DNA of 35,330 nucleotides from Deltaproteobacteria bacterium (lineage in GTDB: Bacteria; Desulfobacterota; Binatia; UBA9968; JAJDTQ01): positions 1-35,330 of the forward strand of contig JAPOPM010000174.1 of NCBI GenBank assembly GCA_026712905.1, read 5' to 3'. The notes beneath the pieces are model-generated. The model saw only the letters and a program-made list of their open reading frames with translations, ran no database searches and had not been told where the DNA came from. A program made the position numbers and the translations under genes. Of this stretch, positions 1 through 8,116 are shown piece after piece (positions within the stretch are counted from its first letter, which is position 1; each line of letters opens with the position of its first letter).

Positions 1-199
1 AGGGGCGCACGTCCACTTCCACGTCGATGCCGTTCTTTTCAAAGATTCCGGCCATTTCCCCGGCCAGATACAGCATGGAAATGACGCTGTTCCGCCCGGC
101 GGTGACCTTGATCTTGTGGAGATCCTGGGCCGCGGCCTCGATGGCCAGGAAACTCACCAGCACGATCGCCAGCAAAGCTGTCCGTGTGTAGCGTCGCAT
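1..199 (-). CDS. NMT1/THI5-type ABC substrate-binding protein (N-terminal part, cut by window edge)
   Basis: This is the first 66 codons of a gene that continues past the left edge of the window. The protein opens with a Sec signal peptide: a basic MRRYTR start, a hydrophobic stretch (about residues 8-20) and an A-A-A-Q-D cleavage region near residue 25. After it comes a KIKVTAGRNSVISMLYLAGE segment followed by a GIFEKNGIDVEV motif. This is the usual opening of NMT1/THI5-like periplasmic binding proteins of ABC importers for small organics. The start is well supported: AAAGGAGG lies five bases before the ATG. A sigma70-like promoter sits about 75 bases upstream (276-304), so the gene can be transcribed apart from the UbiD gene behind it. 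The ligand is unknown. Family assignment rests on the N-terminus only. Confidence 0.75.
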   Translation of the reverse strand, partial: MRRYTRTALLAIVLVSFLAIEAAAQDLHKIKVTAGRNSVISMLYLAGEMAGIFEKNGIDVEVDVRP

Positions 200-275
200 T
201 GTCTTCCTCCTTTGAACTGGTCGCCGGTTTCGGCAACGAACGCATTCCCTCTTCGGGAAGCGCGAGAAACGAGGA

Positions 276-304
276 ATACTAGTTCGTGGCCCGTTCTTTG
301 TCAA
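276..304 (-). promoter_or_regulatory. sigma70-like promoter for the binding-protein gene
   Basis: Read on the minus strand, TTGACA (304-299) and TAGTAT (281-276) are separated by exactly 17 bases. This is a perfect -35 box and a 5-of-6 -10 box. The expected transcription start, near 269, leaves a leader of about 70 bases before the ATG at 199. The leader contains a small TTCCC/GGGAA inverted repeat (245-259). Function is inferred from consensus match only. Confidence 0.6.
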
Positions 305-311
305 TGGCGGA

Positions 312-1697
312 TCAGGGTTTCAGATACTCTTTCAGGTCCATGTTCCGCCACAGTTCCGGGTCCGGCTCGATCCGGGTCTCGAACTCTTTCTCCACCGTCC
401 GCGTCGCGTCGATGACCAAGTGCGTGGTCATGGGGCCGCGGCCCGTGCGCGCCTCGTTGTAGGACACCGGGTCGAGGTGCGCGCCCTTGACTCCGGGCAT
501 GATCAGCAGGTCCTGGTCGGCCACCATCCGGGTGCTGATGGCCCAGGCCACCTCGCGCTCGTTGAACACGTCCACGTCGTCGTCCACCACCACCGCGGTC
601 TTGCCATAGTTGTCGGTGGACACCGCCACCAGCCCGGCCTGCTTGCCCTCGCCGGGGACACGCTGCTGCAACGAGACGTACGTGCCCAGCCAGCCCATGA
701 TGTTCACCGCCTTGAGGGTGGGGAATTGGGATCGCAGGCGGTCATACATGCTCATCTCCGCGCTCACGTTGGGCGCCAGATTATGCTCGATGTGGGCGGA
801 GTCCAGATGATGGTAGATGGCGTCCCGGCGCATGGTAATGGCGCTCACCTCGATGACGTAGCAGGGCTTGTCGCCCACGCCGTAGTAGCCCAGGTACTCG
901 GCGTAGGGGCCGTCGGTGGACATGGTGGCGGCATCGATGGTGCCCTCGATGACGATCTCGGCCTGCGCCGGCACCGGCACGTCCACGGTCTCGCCCTTGA
1001 CCACCTCCAGCGATTCCCCGAGATAGCCGCCCATGAGGTCGAACTCCACCACCCCCTTGGCCTGGGAGGCCTGCAGCACGGCGGAGTGGTGACCGATGAC
1101 CAAAGCGATCTCCATGGGCCGTCCCAGTTCGGCGCAGCGCCGGGCGATGTAGGCGCCGTCATTGCCCGGATTGATCATGCAGCCGAGGCGGTTCCGGCCC
1201 ATGACCAGGTGTCGGTAGATGCCCGCGTTGGGGACACCGGTGTCCGGCCACCTGGCGATCATGAACCCGGCGCTGATGTACTTGCCCGCGTCCAGCTTGG
1301 AATTGTGGATGATGGGCAACATTCCCAGGTCCACCTCGTCGCCGATGAACTTCTTCTCCTTGATCGGCGCCCTGTCCTCGTCCACCCACACGGGATCCTC
1401 TCGCTGGGCCAGCTTCTTGCGCAGCACGTCGTAGATCTCCAACCGGGTCATGCTGCGCGGGTCGCAGCCGAGCCCCCAGGCCAGGAGGTCGAAGGAACCG
1501 AACATGTTGGTGACCAGCGGCAACGAGCTGCCCTTGACCTCCGGGCAGTAGATCACCGGATTACGGCCCTCGGCCGCCAGCTTGTGCTGGATGATGCCGA
1601 TTTCCAGGTAGGCGTCCAGCGGCTGGGTCACCTCGACGTAGTTCTCGGGTCCGGTCTCCCGCACCGCCTGAAGGAAAGTCCGAAGATCGGGGTTCAT
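312..1697 (-). CDS. UbiD family (prenylated-FMN) decarboxylase
   Basis: A 461-aa protein of usual UbiD length. These enzymes add or remove CO2 on aromatic or unsaturated acids using prenylated FMN made by a UbiX partner, which is not seen here. Family landmarks visible: N157-x4-R162 in NAGIYR (the prFMN/metal site Asn and catalytic Arg positions), a GESLEVVKGETVDVPVPA block around residues 227-244, and DGPYAEYLGYYG at 262-273. The last corresponds to the classical EGPFGE motif. Here the first acidic residue is Asp262 rather than Glu, a conservative change, while Glu267 (the general acid position) is kept. The gene starts 13 bases after the LLM oxidoreductase gene ends, so the two are probably co-transcribed. 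Substrate cannot be told; a hydroxybenzoate-like acid is possible. The family call is firm. Confidence 0.9.
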   Translation of the reverse strand: MNPDLRTFLQAVRETGPENYVEVTQPLDAYLEIGIIQHKLAAEGRNPVIYCPEVKGSSLPLVTNMFGSFDLLAWGLGCDPRSMTRLEIYDVLRKKLAQREDPVWVDEDRAPIKEKKFIGDEVDLGMLPIIHNSKLDAGKYISAGFMIARWPDTGVPNAGIYRHLVMGRNRLGCMINPGNDGAYIARRCAELGRPMEIALVIGHHSAVLQASQAKGVVEFDLMGGYLGESLEVVKGETVDVPVPAQAEIVIEGTIDAATMSTDGPYAEYLGYYGVGDKPCYVIEVSAITMRRDAIYHHLDSAHIEHNLAPNVSAEMSMYDRLRSQFPTLKAVNIMGWLGTYVSLQQRVPGEGKQAGLVAVSTDNYGKTAVVVDDDVDVFNEREVAWAISTRMVADQDLLIMPGVKGAHLDPVSYNEARTGRGPMTTHLVIDATRTVEKEFETRIEPDPELWRNMDLKEYLKP

Positions 1698-1710
1698 ATG
1701 ACAGTCTCCA

Positions 1711-2700
1711 TCATCGTGTGCCCTGTACGAGAGGCAGGACCTCCTCGACGAAACGGCGGATCTGCGCCAACTGGTCGGGCCCGGTGAAGCGCAGCACCGG
1801 TGTGCTGATGCCCATGTCCAGCCACTCCCGCAGCAACACCGCGCACTCCTCCGGCGCGCCGTAGGCGAGCCAGGTGCGGATGACCTCGTCGCTGGGTGGC
1901 GCCAGCGGGTAGTATTCCTGGAAGTAGTGCTTCGACTCCTCGTAGGCCACCCGCTTGTCCTCGTTGATGTTGATCATGCCGTGGATGCAGGTCTCGAAGC
2001 CGCTCAGGTCGCGCCCCTGGCGCTCCGCCGCTTCCTGCATGAAGTCCCAGCGCCGGCGGAACTCGTCGGGCGCCACCACGTCGGTCATGTAGCCGTCGCC
2101 CAGCCGGATCACGCGCTCCAGAGCCCGCTCCACCAAGGGGCTCCCTTCCAGGGGCCGCCGCGGATTCACGGCGATCCAGATGGGGCAGGGGCGCTGCACC
2201 GGCTTGGGCAGGATGTCGTAGTCCTCCAGGGTGTAGAATTCGCCACGGTGATGCACCTTGCCGTCGCTCCACATTGCCCGCAACAGCGCGATTCCTTCCT
2301 CCAGTCGCGGCGCCCTCTCCTTGGAGGTCTGTCCGAAGGCGCGCAACTCGGGCTCGTGGCCGCCGCCGATGCACGCGCCGAGAACCGCGCGGCCGCCGGA
2401 GACGTGGTCCAGGCTGGCCCACTGGATCGCCAACTCCACCGGATGGCGCAGCGGAAACGTGGCCATGCAGATGGTGCCCAGCCGCACCCGGCTGGTGCGC
2501 GCCGCGAGGTTCGACAGCATGACGATGGAATCGAGCCGCGGCTTGTGGATGAAGCTGTCGCCCACCCACACGGACTCGAAGACGCCGCATTCCTCTGCCA
2601 GGGCGGCCGAGGCAAAAAGGTCGTCCACGGTCGTCAATCCGAACAGCACGCCGCGGTTGGGGAGGCTGAGTCCCCATCTTGTGGGCAGATTACGCATCAT
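1711..2700 (-). CDS. LLM class flavin-dependent oxidoreductase (luciferase-like)
   Basis: A 329-aa TIM-barrel protein of the luciferase-like monooxygenase superfamily, using FMN or F420. Diagnostic parts: WGLSLPNRG at the N-terminus, the AALAEECGVFESVWVGDS strand-helix (about residues 32-49), SRVRLGTICMATFPLRHPVE (about 69-88) and GGRAVLGACIGGGHEPELRAFG (about 101-122). The last is the cofactor-phosphate loop typical of the family. The C-terminus (PEECAVLLREWLDMGI) is also typical. It lies 13 bases upstream of the UbiD gene on the same strand. A pathway in which a monooxygenase and a decarboxylase act in sequence is plausible but inferred. The substrate and the choice between FMN and F420 cannot be read from the sequence. 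Confidence 0.88.
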   Translation of the reverse strand: MMRNLPTRWGLSLPNRGVLFGLTTVDDLFASAALAEECGVFESVWVGDSFIHKPRLDSIVMLSNLAARTSRVRLGTICMATFPLRHPVELAIQWASLDHVSGGRAVLGACIGGGHEPELRAFGQTSKERAPRLEEGIALLRAMWSDGKVHHRGEFYTLEDYDILPKPVQRPCPIWIAVNPRRPLEGSPLVERALERVIRLGDGYMTDVVAPDEFRRRWDFMQEAAERQGRDLSGFETCIHGMININEDKRVAYEESKHYFQEYYPLAPPSDEVIRTWLAYGAPEECAVLLREWLDMGISTPVLRFTGPDQLAQIRRFVEEVLPLVQGTR

Positions 2701-2708
2701 CGATCACC

Positions 2709-2816
2709 GTCGCCAACGTCCCGAATCCTCACCCGCGGAACAGGCTGTGTCAATACTCAACTCGGATGAGAATGGTTGCCAACCTCCCGAATCGTCATTC
2801 CCGCGGAAGCGGGAAT
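2709..2816. repeat. two degenerate copies of a dispersed palindromic repeat
   Basis: The short gap between the LLM and molybdenum-hydroxylase genes holds two direct copies of the same unit. They lie at 2709-2740 and 2775-2808 and differ by three substitutions and one 2-base indel. The second copy completes a perfect inverted repeat, ATTCCCGC/GCGGGAAT, around a GGAA tetraloop (2797-2816). The ATTCCCGC-N4-GCGGGAAT core is a familiar intergenic repeat in many proteobacterial genomes. It has no T-tract, so it is not a classical terminator, although it may shape the 3' end of the upstream transcript. Confidence 0.6.
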
Positions 2817-2879
2817 CCAGGGGTGGAGTGGGTAACCTGCACACTAGCCCACTTGAAAGGAAAAACCTGAAGAAGCGCT

Positions 2880-5186
2880 TCATGCGCGCTCCTTCAACCC
2901 CCGCCAGACCCGCTCCGGCGTCATGGGCAAGGCTTTCAGGCGTACGCCGACGGCGTTGTAGATGGCGTTGGCGATGGCCGGGGCGGCCGGGCCGAAGGGC
3001 ATTTCGCCGATGCCCTTGGCGCCGTAGGGGCCGTCGGAGGGGTCGCCTTCCAGGAACTCGCTTTCGAGCCGCCGCGGCATGGTCCGAAAGGTGGGGAGGC
3101 GGTAGTCCACGAAGTTCGGGTTCAGCACCTGCCCGCCGTCCACCACCAGGTCCTCGTAGAGGGCGAAGCCCAGCCCCTGGGTGAGGCCACCCTCGATCTG
3201 GCCCTGGATGCCCAGCGGGTTGATGGCCTTGCCCACGTCGTGCACGGCCAGGTAGCGGAGCAGTTCCACCGTTCCGGTCTCGGTGTCCACCCGCACCTCG
3301 GCCACGTGACAGCAGGCGGCGATGACCGGCGCCGCCGCCTCGTAGTCGTTGGTGACGAACCGGGTGGCCTCCTCGTCCACGAAGGCGCCCTTGCCGATGA
3401 TGAGCAGGCCGCGCCGGTCGTAGGCCTCCCGTACCACCTCGTCGAAGCTTACCTCGCCGCCGGGCTCCACCGTCGCCGCCACACGGTCGTTGTCGAATCT
3501 CAGCGTGTCCGGAACGGCCTGCAGCATGCCGGCGGCGACCTCCGCAAGGCGCCGGCGCGCGTCGGCCGCGGCCGCGGCCACGGCATTGCCGCATACGAAG
3601 GTGGTGCGGCTCGCCCAACTGCCGAGGTCGAAGGGAATGACGTCGGTGTCGTTGTGGAAGATGCGGACCCGATCCACGGATACGCCGAGTTCCTCGGCGG
3701 CGATCTGCGCCATCACCGTGCGGGTGCCCGTGCCCGTGTCGGCGATGGTGGCGATGATGCCCACGGTGCCGTCCCGGTCCACCCGGACGATGGCCTCGGT
3801 GGAGTTCTGCCGGTAGTAGCGCAGCCCGGCGCCGGTCTCGGACAAGACCGCCATGCCGATACCTGTGCGCGTGGTGCCCGCCGTGCTCTCGGCGGTTCCT
3901 TTCGTGGGCCGCATCACCTCGGCGGCACGCTCCAGGCAGGCGCGCTCGCACGGACGATGCAGGTTCGTCAGCCGGATCTCCACCGGATCGATGCCGAGGC
4001 GTTCCGCCATGGTGTCCAGGAGGGACTCGAAGGCGAAGGTCTTCTCCGCGTGGCCGAAGCCCCGGAAGGCGGCTCCGGGGGGCTTGTTGGTATAGATCAG
4101 GCTGGCATCCACCGACGTGGCGGGGTGATGCCGGTGGTAGCTCGAGAAGAAGGTCATGGTGATGAAGTTGATGGTGGAGACGCCCTTGTCGTGGTACGCG
4201 CCGTTGTCCCCCAGGACCTCCAGGCTCTTGGCGCGGATGACTCCGTCGCGGGTGCAGCCCAGCTTGAGCCTGAAACGGTAGGCGTAGCGCGCGCCGGCGC
4301 AGCGGAACTCCTCGTCCCGGGTGTTGACGATGCGCACGGGCCGGCCGCCGGACTTCCGGGACAGCACGGCGCCGATGGGCACCATGACGTTCATCACCAG
4401 GCGGGAACCGAAGCCGCCGCCAGTCTCGGGCTGGATCACCCGTACCCGCCGCTCGGGAATGCCCAGGGTCCGGGCGATCTCGGCCCGCAGGGTGTGGGGC
4501 GCCTGGGTCTGGTGCCATACGGTGAGCTCGCCGGCGGCGCCGTACTGGGCGATGCAGCCGCGCGCTTCCATGACCGCGTGGGACTGGCGCGCGGTCTCGA
4601 ACTCCTCTTCCAGCACCAGGTCGCAGCCGGCGAAGGCGGCATCCACGTCGCCCTCGGCCTTGTGCACCTCGTAGGCGAGGTTGCCGTCGTCGTGGACCGT
4701 GGGGGAATCCGGAGACAGCGCCGCCTCCAGGTCCAACACCGGCTCCAGGGGCTCGTACGACACCTCGATGAGCCGCGCGGCCTCCTCCGCGGTGGCTTCG
4801 TCGAGAGCGGCCACCGCGGCCACCTCGTCGCCGGCGTAGCGCACGGTGCGCCCCGGACCGCACAGCGCGGTCTTGTCCGCCAGCTCCGGCACGAAGCTGA
4901 ACTTGATGTCCGGCATGTCCCGCGCGGTGATGACCGCTACGACCCCGGAGAGGCGCTCGGCGCGGGTTGTGTCGATGTCGAGAATGCGCGCGTGGGGCAG
5001 GGGACTGCGGCAGATCTTGCCGTAAAGCATGCCCGGCGCCTGCAGGTCCTCCAGGTACCGTGCTTCCGCGGCCACCTTGACCGCGCCCTCCAGCGCCGGG
5101 GTCGAATGCCCGATGATGCGCGGACTGCTTCTCTCTGCCGGTCTTTCCATGGAGAAAGAATCGCAGAAATCCGGGTTGCATTCCAT
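2880..5186 (-). CDS. xanthine dehydrogenase-family molybdopterin-binding (large) subunit
   Basis: A 768-aa catalytic subunit of the molybdenum hydroxylase family (xanthine dehydrogenase, aldehyde and CO dehydrogenases), which oxidise N-heterocycles or aldehydes using water. Seen in order: the ald_Xan_dh_C N-terminal domain (GAVKVAAEARYLEDL, about residues 34-48), the first Mo-cofactor loop GGGFGSR, the PPGAAFRGFGHAEKTFAFE loop, the GTGTRTVMAQIAAEELG segment, and the C-terminal GAKGIGE loop. The last Glu of GAKGIGE is the usual catalytic base. No [2Fe-2S] or FAD subunit gene adjoins it, which is unusual because these are normally encoded together. Start choice is uncertain: neither the ATG at 5186 nor an in-frame ATG at 5150 has a clear ribosome site. 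It is divergent from the ABC importer operon. Confidence 0.88.
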   Translation of the reverse strand: MECNPDFCDSFSMERPAERSSPRIIGHSTPALEGAVKVAAEARYLEDLQAPGMLYGKICRSPLPHARILDIDTTRAERLSGVVAVITARDMPDIKFSFVPELADKTALCGPGRTVRYAGDEVAAVAALDEATAEEAARLIEVSYEPLEPVLDLEAALSPDSPTVHDDGNLAYEVHKAEGDVDAAFAGCDLVLEEEFETARQSHAVMEARGCIAQYGAAGELTVWHQTQAPHTLRAEIARTLGIPERRVRVIQPETGGGFGSRLVMNVMVPIGAVLSRKSGGRPVRIVNTRDEEFRCAGARYAYRFRLKLGCTRDGVIRAKSLEVLGDNGAYHDKGVSTINFITMTFFSSYHRHHPATSVDASLIYTNKPPGAAFRGFGHAEKTFAFESLLDTMAERLGIDPVEIRLTNLHRPCERACLERAAEVMRPTKGTAESTAGTTRTGIGMAVLSETGAGLRYYRQNSTEAIVRVDRDGTVGIIATIADTGTGTRTVMAQIAAEELGVSVDRVRIFHNDTDVIPFDLGSWASRTTFVCGNAVAAAAADARRRLAEVAAGMLQAVPDTLRFDNDRVAATVEPGGEVSFDEVVREAYDRRGLLIIGKGAFVDEEATRFVTNDYEAAAPVIAACCHVAEVRVDTETGTVELLRYLAVHDVGKAINPLGIQGQIEGGLTQGLGFALYEDLVVDGGQVLNPNFVDYRLPTFRTMPRRLESEFLEGDPSDGPYGAKGIGEMPFGPAAPAIANAIYNAVGVRLKALPMTPERVWRGLKERA

Positions 5187-5330
5187 AGCGAAGGTGGCTT
5201 AGGTTGACGGTTTCGCATGCTTTGGTCTGCCGGGCCGCGGAGAACTGGAACAGGTGGTCCGCGCTGGCGTCGTCCCACGATACGTGTGCGGCGGCCCGCC
5301 CGCAGTCGAGTTCAACAGGAGGTTATCGTC

Positions 5331-7064
5331 GTGAGTGACAAGAAGATACTGAGCCGTGACAAGCGGCGCTATCTATTGCCGTCCGAACGCGCCCTGGGCG
5401 CCGAGACCCACAGCTACCTGCCGGAGCTGTGCGACCAGCTTCGCACGAGCAAGATCACCCGGCGCGATTTTCTGCGGCAGGCGGCGCTGCTGGGCATGAC
5501 CGTGGGCGCGGCCTATGTCACCGCCGACAAGCTCATCGGTGGCGCGTTCACGCCGACCGTGGCCGCGGCGACGCCGAAACCCGGCGGGACCCTGCGGGTG
5601 TCCATGCGCATCCAGGAGGTGACCGACCCGGCGAAATTCGACTGGACCGAGAAGTCCAACGTCGCGCGGTTCCTCGTGGAGCACCTGACCCGGACCAAGG
5701 CGGACAATACAACGGTTCCCTACCTTGCCAAGAGCTGGGAGGCGTCGGACGATCTCAAGACCTGGGTGTTCCATCTCCGGGATGACGTGACCTGGTCCAA
5801 CGGGGACAAGTTCACCTCCGCCGATGTCGCGCACACCGTCAACCGCTGGCTCGATCCGAAAACCGGTTCCTCCAACCTGGGACTGTTCGCCGCCATGGTG
5901 GAGACCGTGAAGGGCGCCGACGGGAAGCCGCTGAAGCGCGGTATCGCCAACGCGGTGGAGGTCATCGACGACCACACCATCAAGTTCAACCTCCGACAGG
6001 CAGCCCTGGCCATGCCGGAGAACTTCTACAACTATCCTGCCGCCATCGTGCACCGGGGCTTCGGCAAGGACTACGAGGCCGACCTCTCCAAGAACCCCAT
6101 CGGCACCGGCCCGATGAACCTGGAGGCGTTCGCGGTGGGCGAGAGGGCGATCCTGAAGAAGGCGCGGGACTGGTGGGCGGGGCCGTTCCACCTGGACGAG
6201 ATCCACTATTTCGACCACGGTGAGGACACCAACGCCTGGATCGCGGCGCTGGCGTCGCAGCAGGTGGACATGGTCTTCCGCCTGCCCAACAACGCCATCG
6301 ACACCGTCAAGCGGCTGCCCTTCGTGGAGCTTCACGAGGCGACCACGGCACAGACCGCGGTGATGCGTTTCCGCATCACCGAGAAACCCTTCGACAACCT
6401 CAAGCTGCGTCAGGCCATCGCCGCCTGCATGGACCACAAGGAGCTCCTGGACAAGGCGTTCAAGGGCCTCGGCCAAGTCGCCGAGAACCACCACGTGTGT
6501 CCCATCCATCCGGACTATGCGCCGCTGCCGCCGCTCAAGCGGGATGTCGAAATGGCCAAGAAGCTGCTGGCCGAGGCGGGTTACAAGGACGGCATCACCG
6601 TCGAAATAGCCAACGGCGATACCGAGGGCCCCTGGATGACCGATGTCTGCGCGATCTTCAAGAACCAGCTCGCCCCCGCGGGCATCAACCTGAAGATCAA
6701 CAAGATGCCGGCCAACCAGTACTGGGAGGTGTGGGACAAGGCGCCCTGGGGCTACACCGCGTGGACGCACCGACCTCTCGGCACCATGGTTCTCGGGCTG
6801 GGCTACCGCTCCGGCGTGCCCTGGAACGAGACCGCTTACAACAACCCCAAGTTCGACGCCGCTCTCGACGACGCCGAGGCCACCCTCGACGTCAACGAGC
6901 GCAAGAAGAAGATGGCCGTCTGCGAGAAGATCCTCCAGGACGACGCCATCATTCCGCAGCCCTTTTGGCGCTCGGTCTTCAAGGCGGCCAACAAGCGGGT
7001 CAAGGGGCACCAAACCCATCCGACGCTGTACCACCAGTTTCACAACGTGTGGCTGGAGGGTTAA
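5331..7064 (+). CDS. peptide/nickel-type ABC transporter substrate-binding protein, Tat-exported
   Basis: A 577-aa family-5 extracellular solute-binding protein (DppA/OppA type). I place the start at the GTG because AGGAGG (5317-5322) lies eight bases before it; the longer open frame upstream has no such site. About 40 residues precede a twin-arginine signal, TRRDFLRQAALLGMTVGAAY, so the protein is exported folded through Tat. Mature-domain landmarks include GGTLRVSM at the N-terminus, LAKSWEASDDLKTWVFHLRDDVTWSNGDKFTSADV (the family's signature region), NPIGTGPM, and a C-terminal domain with KKKMAVCEKILQDDA. It leads an operon with two permeases and a double ATPase. A strong hairpin follows the stop codon. 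Ligand class (peptide, opine or other) cannot be fixed from sequence. Confidence 0.93.
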   Translation: MSDKKILSRDKRRYLLPSERALGAETHSYLPELCDQLRTSKITRRDFLRQAALLGMTVGAAYVTADKLIGGAFTPTVAAATPKPGGTLRVSMRIQEVTDPAKFDWTEKSNVARFLVEHLTRTKADNTTVPYLAKSWEASDDLKTWVFHLRDDVTWSNGDKFTSADVAHTVNRWLDPKTGSSNLGLFAAMVETVKGADGKPLKRGIANAVEVIDDHTIKFNLRQAALAMPENFYNYPAAIVHRGFGKDYEADLSKNPIGTGPMNLEAFAVGERAILKKARDWWAGPFHLDEIHYFDHGEDTNAWIAALASQQVDMVFRLPNNAIDTVKRLPFVELHEATTAQTAVMRFRITEKPFDNLKLRQAIAACMDHKELLDKAFKGLGQVAENHHVCPIHPDYAPLPPLKRDVEMAKKLLAEAGYKDGITVEIANGDTEGPWMTDVCAIFKNQLAPAGINLKINKMPANQYWEVWDKAPWGYTAWTHRPLGTMVLGLGYRSGVPWNETAYNNPKFDAALDDAEATLDVNERKKKMAVCEKILQDDAIIPQPFWRSVFKAANKRVKGHQTHPTLYHQFHNVWLEG

Positions 7065-7086
7065 CAGGCTACGCCGCGGTGGCATG

Positions 7087-7116
7087 GGCAGGGGCGGCCG
7101 GCCGGTCGCCCCTGCC
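7087..7116 (+). promoter_or_regulatory. intercistronic hairpin between binding-protein and permease genes
   Basis: GGCAGGGGCG (7087-7096) pairs perfectly with CGCCCCTGCC (7107-7116). A G-T pair and a further GC-rich inner helix sit inside, giving up to 15 base pairs. It lies in the 109-base gap after the binding-protein stop and has no T-run. Hairpins here commonly stabilise the upstream message so that binding protein is made in excess over the membrane subunits; that role is inferred. Confidence 0.6.
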
Positions 7117-7173
7117 TTCCCCGGCCGGAGCGCGTACGCCGGCCGACTCGCCTGCTGAGCAGCGGAGACGGAT

Positions 7174-8106
7174 ATGTCACAACTGATTCTGCGGCGCGTG
7201 GGCATGATGCTCCTCATCATGCTGGTGGTGGCGCTGCTTCTCTTCCTCATGAACGAGGGCGATCCCCGGCTCATCGCGCGCAGTGTCCTCGGGCCCTATG
7301 CCCAGGACCAGCAGCTCGACGCGTGGATCGCCCAGCACGGCTACGACCGGCCGATCCTGGTGCGTTATGTCGATTGGCTCGGACGCGTCCTGACCGGCGA
7401 CTTGGGCGACTCCATCATCTACAAGCGGCCGGTGAACGAGATCTTCTGGGACCGTCTCGGCAATACCGGCATCCTCGCCGGCATCACCTTCGTCGTCATG
7501 GTCATAGTGGCCCTGACCCTGGGGGTGCTGGCGGGCATGAAGGAGGGCTCGACCCAGGACCGGGTGATCTCGGTCTTCTCCATCACCACGACCTCGATCC
7601 CGGAATACGCCAGCGCGGTGCTGCTCGCCTGGATCTTCGTGTTCGTGCTGGGATGGCTGCCGGGGACCTCGTCCATGACCGGGGGCTTCAACATCGTCGA
7701 GCTGATATTGCCGGTCATGGTGCTGACGCTGTACGGTTTCGGCTATGTGGCGCGCATGACCCGGGCGTCCATGGCGGAGGTGATGACCAACCCCTACATC
7801 CGCACCGCCATGCTCAAGGGTCTGCCGTACCGTCACATCATCATGAGGCACGCCCTTAGGAACGCGCTGATAGCGCCCTTCACCGTCATCATGCTGCAGA
7901 TCAACTGGCTCTTGTCCGGCGTGGTGGTGACGGAGTTCGCCTTCGGCTACAAGGGCTTCGGGGCGCTCCTGCTGGAGGCGGCGCTGCGCCGCGACATCTT
8001 CGTCATCGAGGCGTGCGGTCTCGCGGCGGTGTTCGTGGCGGTTTTCACCCAGACCATCGGCGACGTCGGGTACACCTACCTGAACCCGCGGATCCGGTTC
8101 AAGTGA
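7174..8106 (+). CDS. ABC transporter permease, DppB/OppB family
   Basis: A 310-aa inner-membrane permease of the oligopeptide class. It has an N-terminal membrane helix (MLLIMLVVALLLFL, about residues 10-23), then the periplasmic QDQQLDAWIAQHGYDRPILVRYVDWLGRVLTGDLG region that marks DppB-type subunits, and five further hydrophobic segments. The cytoplasmic EAA loop is seen as RMTRASMAEVMTNPYIRTA with the following GLPYRHIIMRHALRNAL, which contacts the ATPase. The start ATG has a GGAG a few bases upstream. The next permease begins 10 bases after the stop, and its ribosome site overlaps this stop codon, so the two are translated together. Confidence 0.93.
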   Translation: MSQLILRRVGMMLLIMLVVALLLFLMNEGDPRLIARSVLGPYAQDQQLDAWIAQHGYDRPILVRYVDWLGRVLTGDLGDSIIYKRPVNEIFWDRLGNTGILAGITFVVMVIVALTLGVLAGMKEGSTQDRVISVFSITTTSIPEYASAVLLAWIFVFVLGWLPGTSSMTGGFNIVELILPVMVLTLYGFGYVARMTRASMAEVMTNPYIRTAMLKGLPYRHIIMRHALRNALIAPFTVIMLQINWLLSGVVVTEFAFGYKGFGALLLEAALRRDIFVIEACGLAAVFVAVFTQTIGDVGYTYLNPRIRFK

Positions 8107-8116
8107 GGAGGGGAGC

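Noticed and set aside
2704..5181. 825-codon frame on the minus strand overlapping the molybdenum hydroxylase gene
   Set aside because: Arg/Gly/His-rich composition and no domain; it is the out-of-frame shadow of the 768-aa gene, whose motifs are intact.
3240..5207. 655-codon plus-strand frame
   Set aside because: Antisense shadow of the same gene; long only because GC-rich codons avoid stops.
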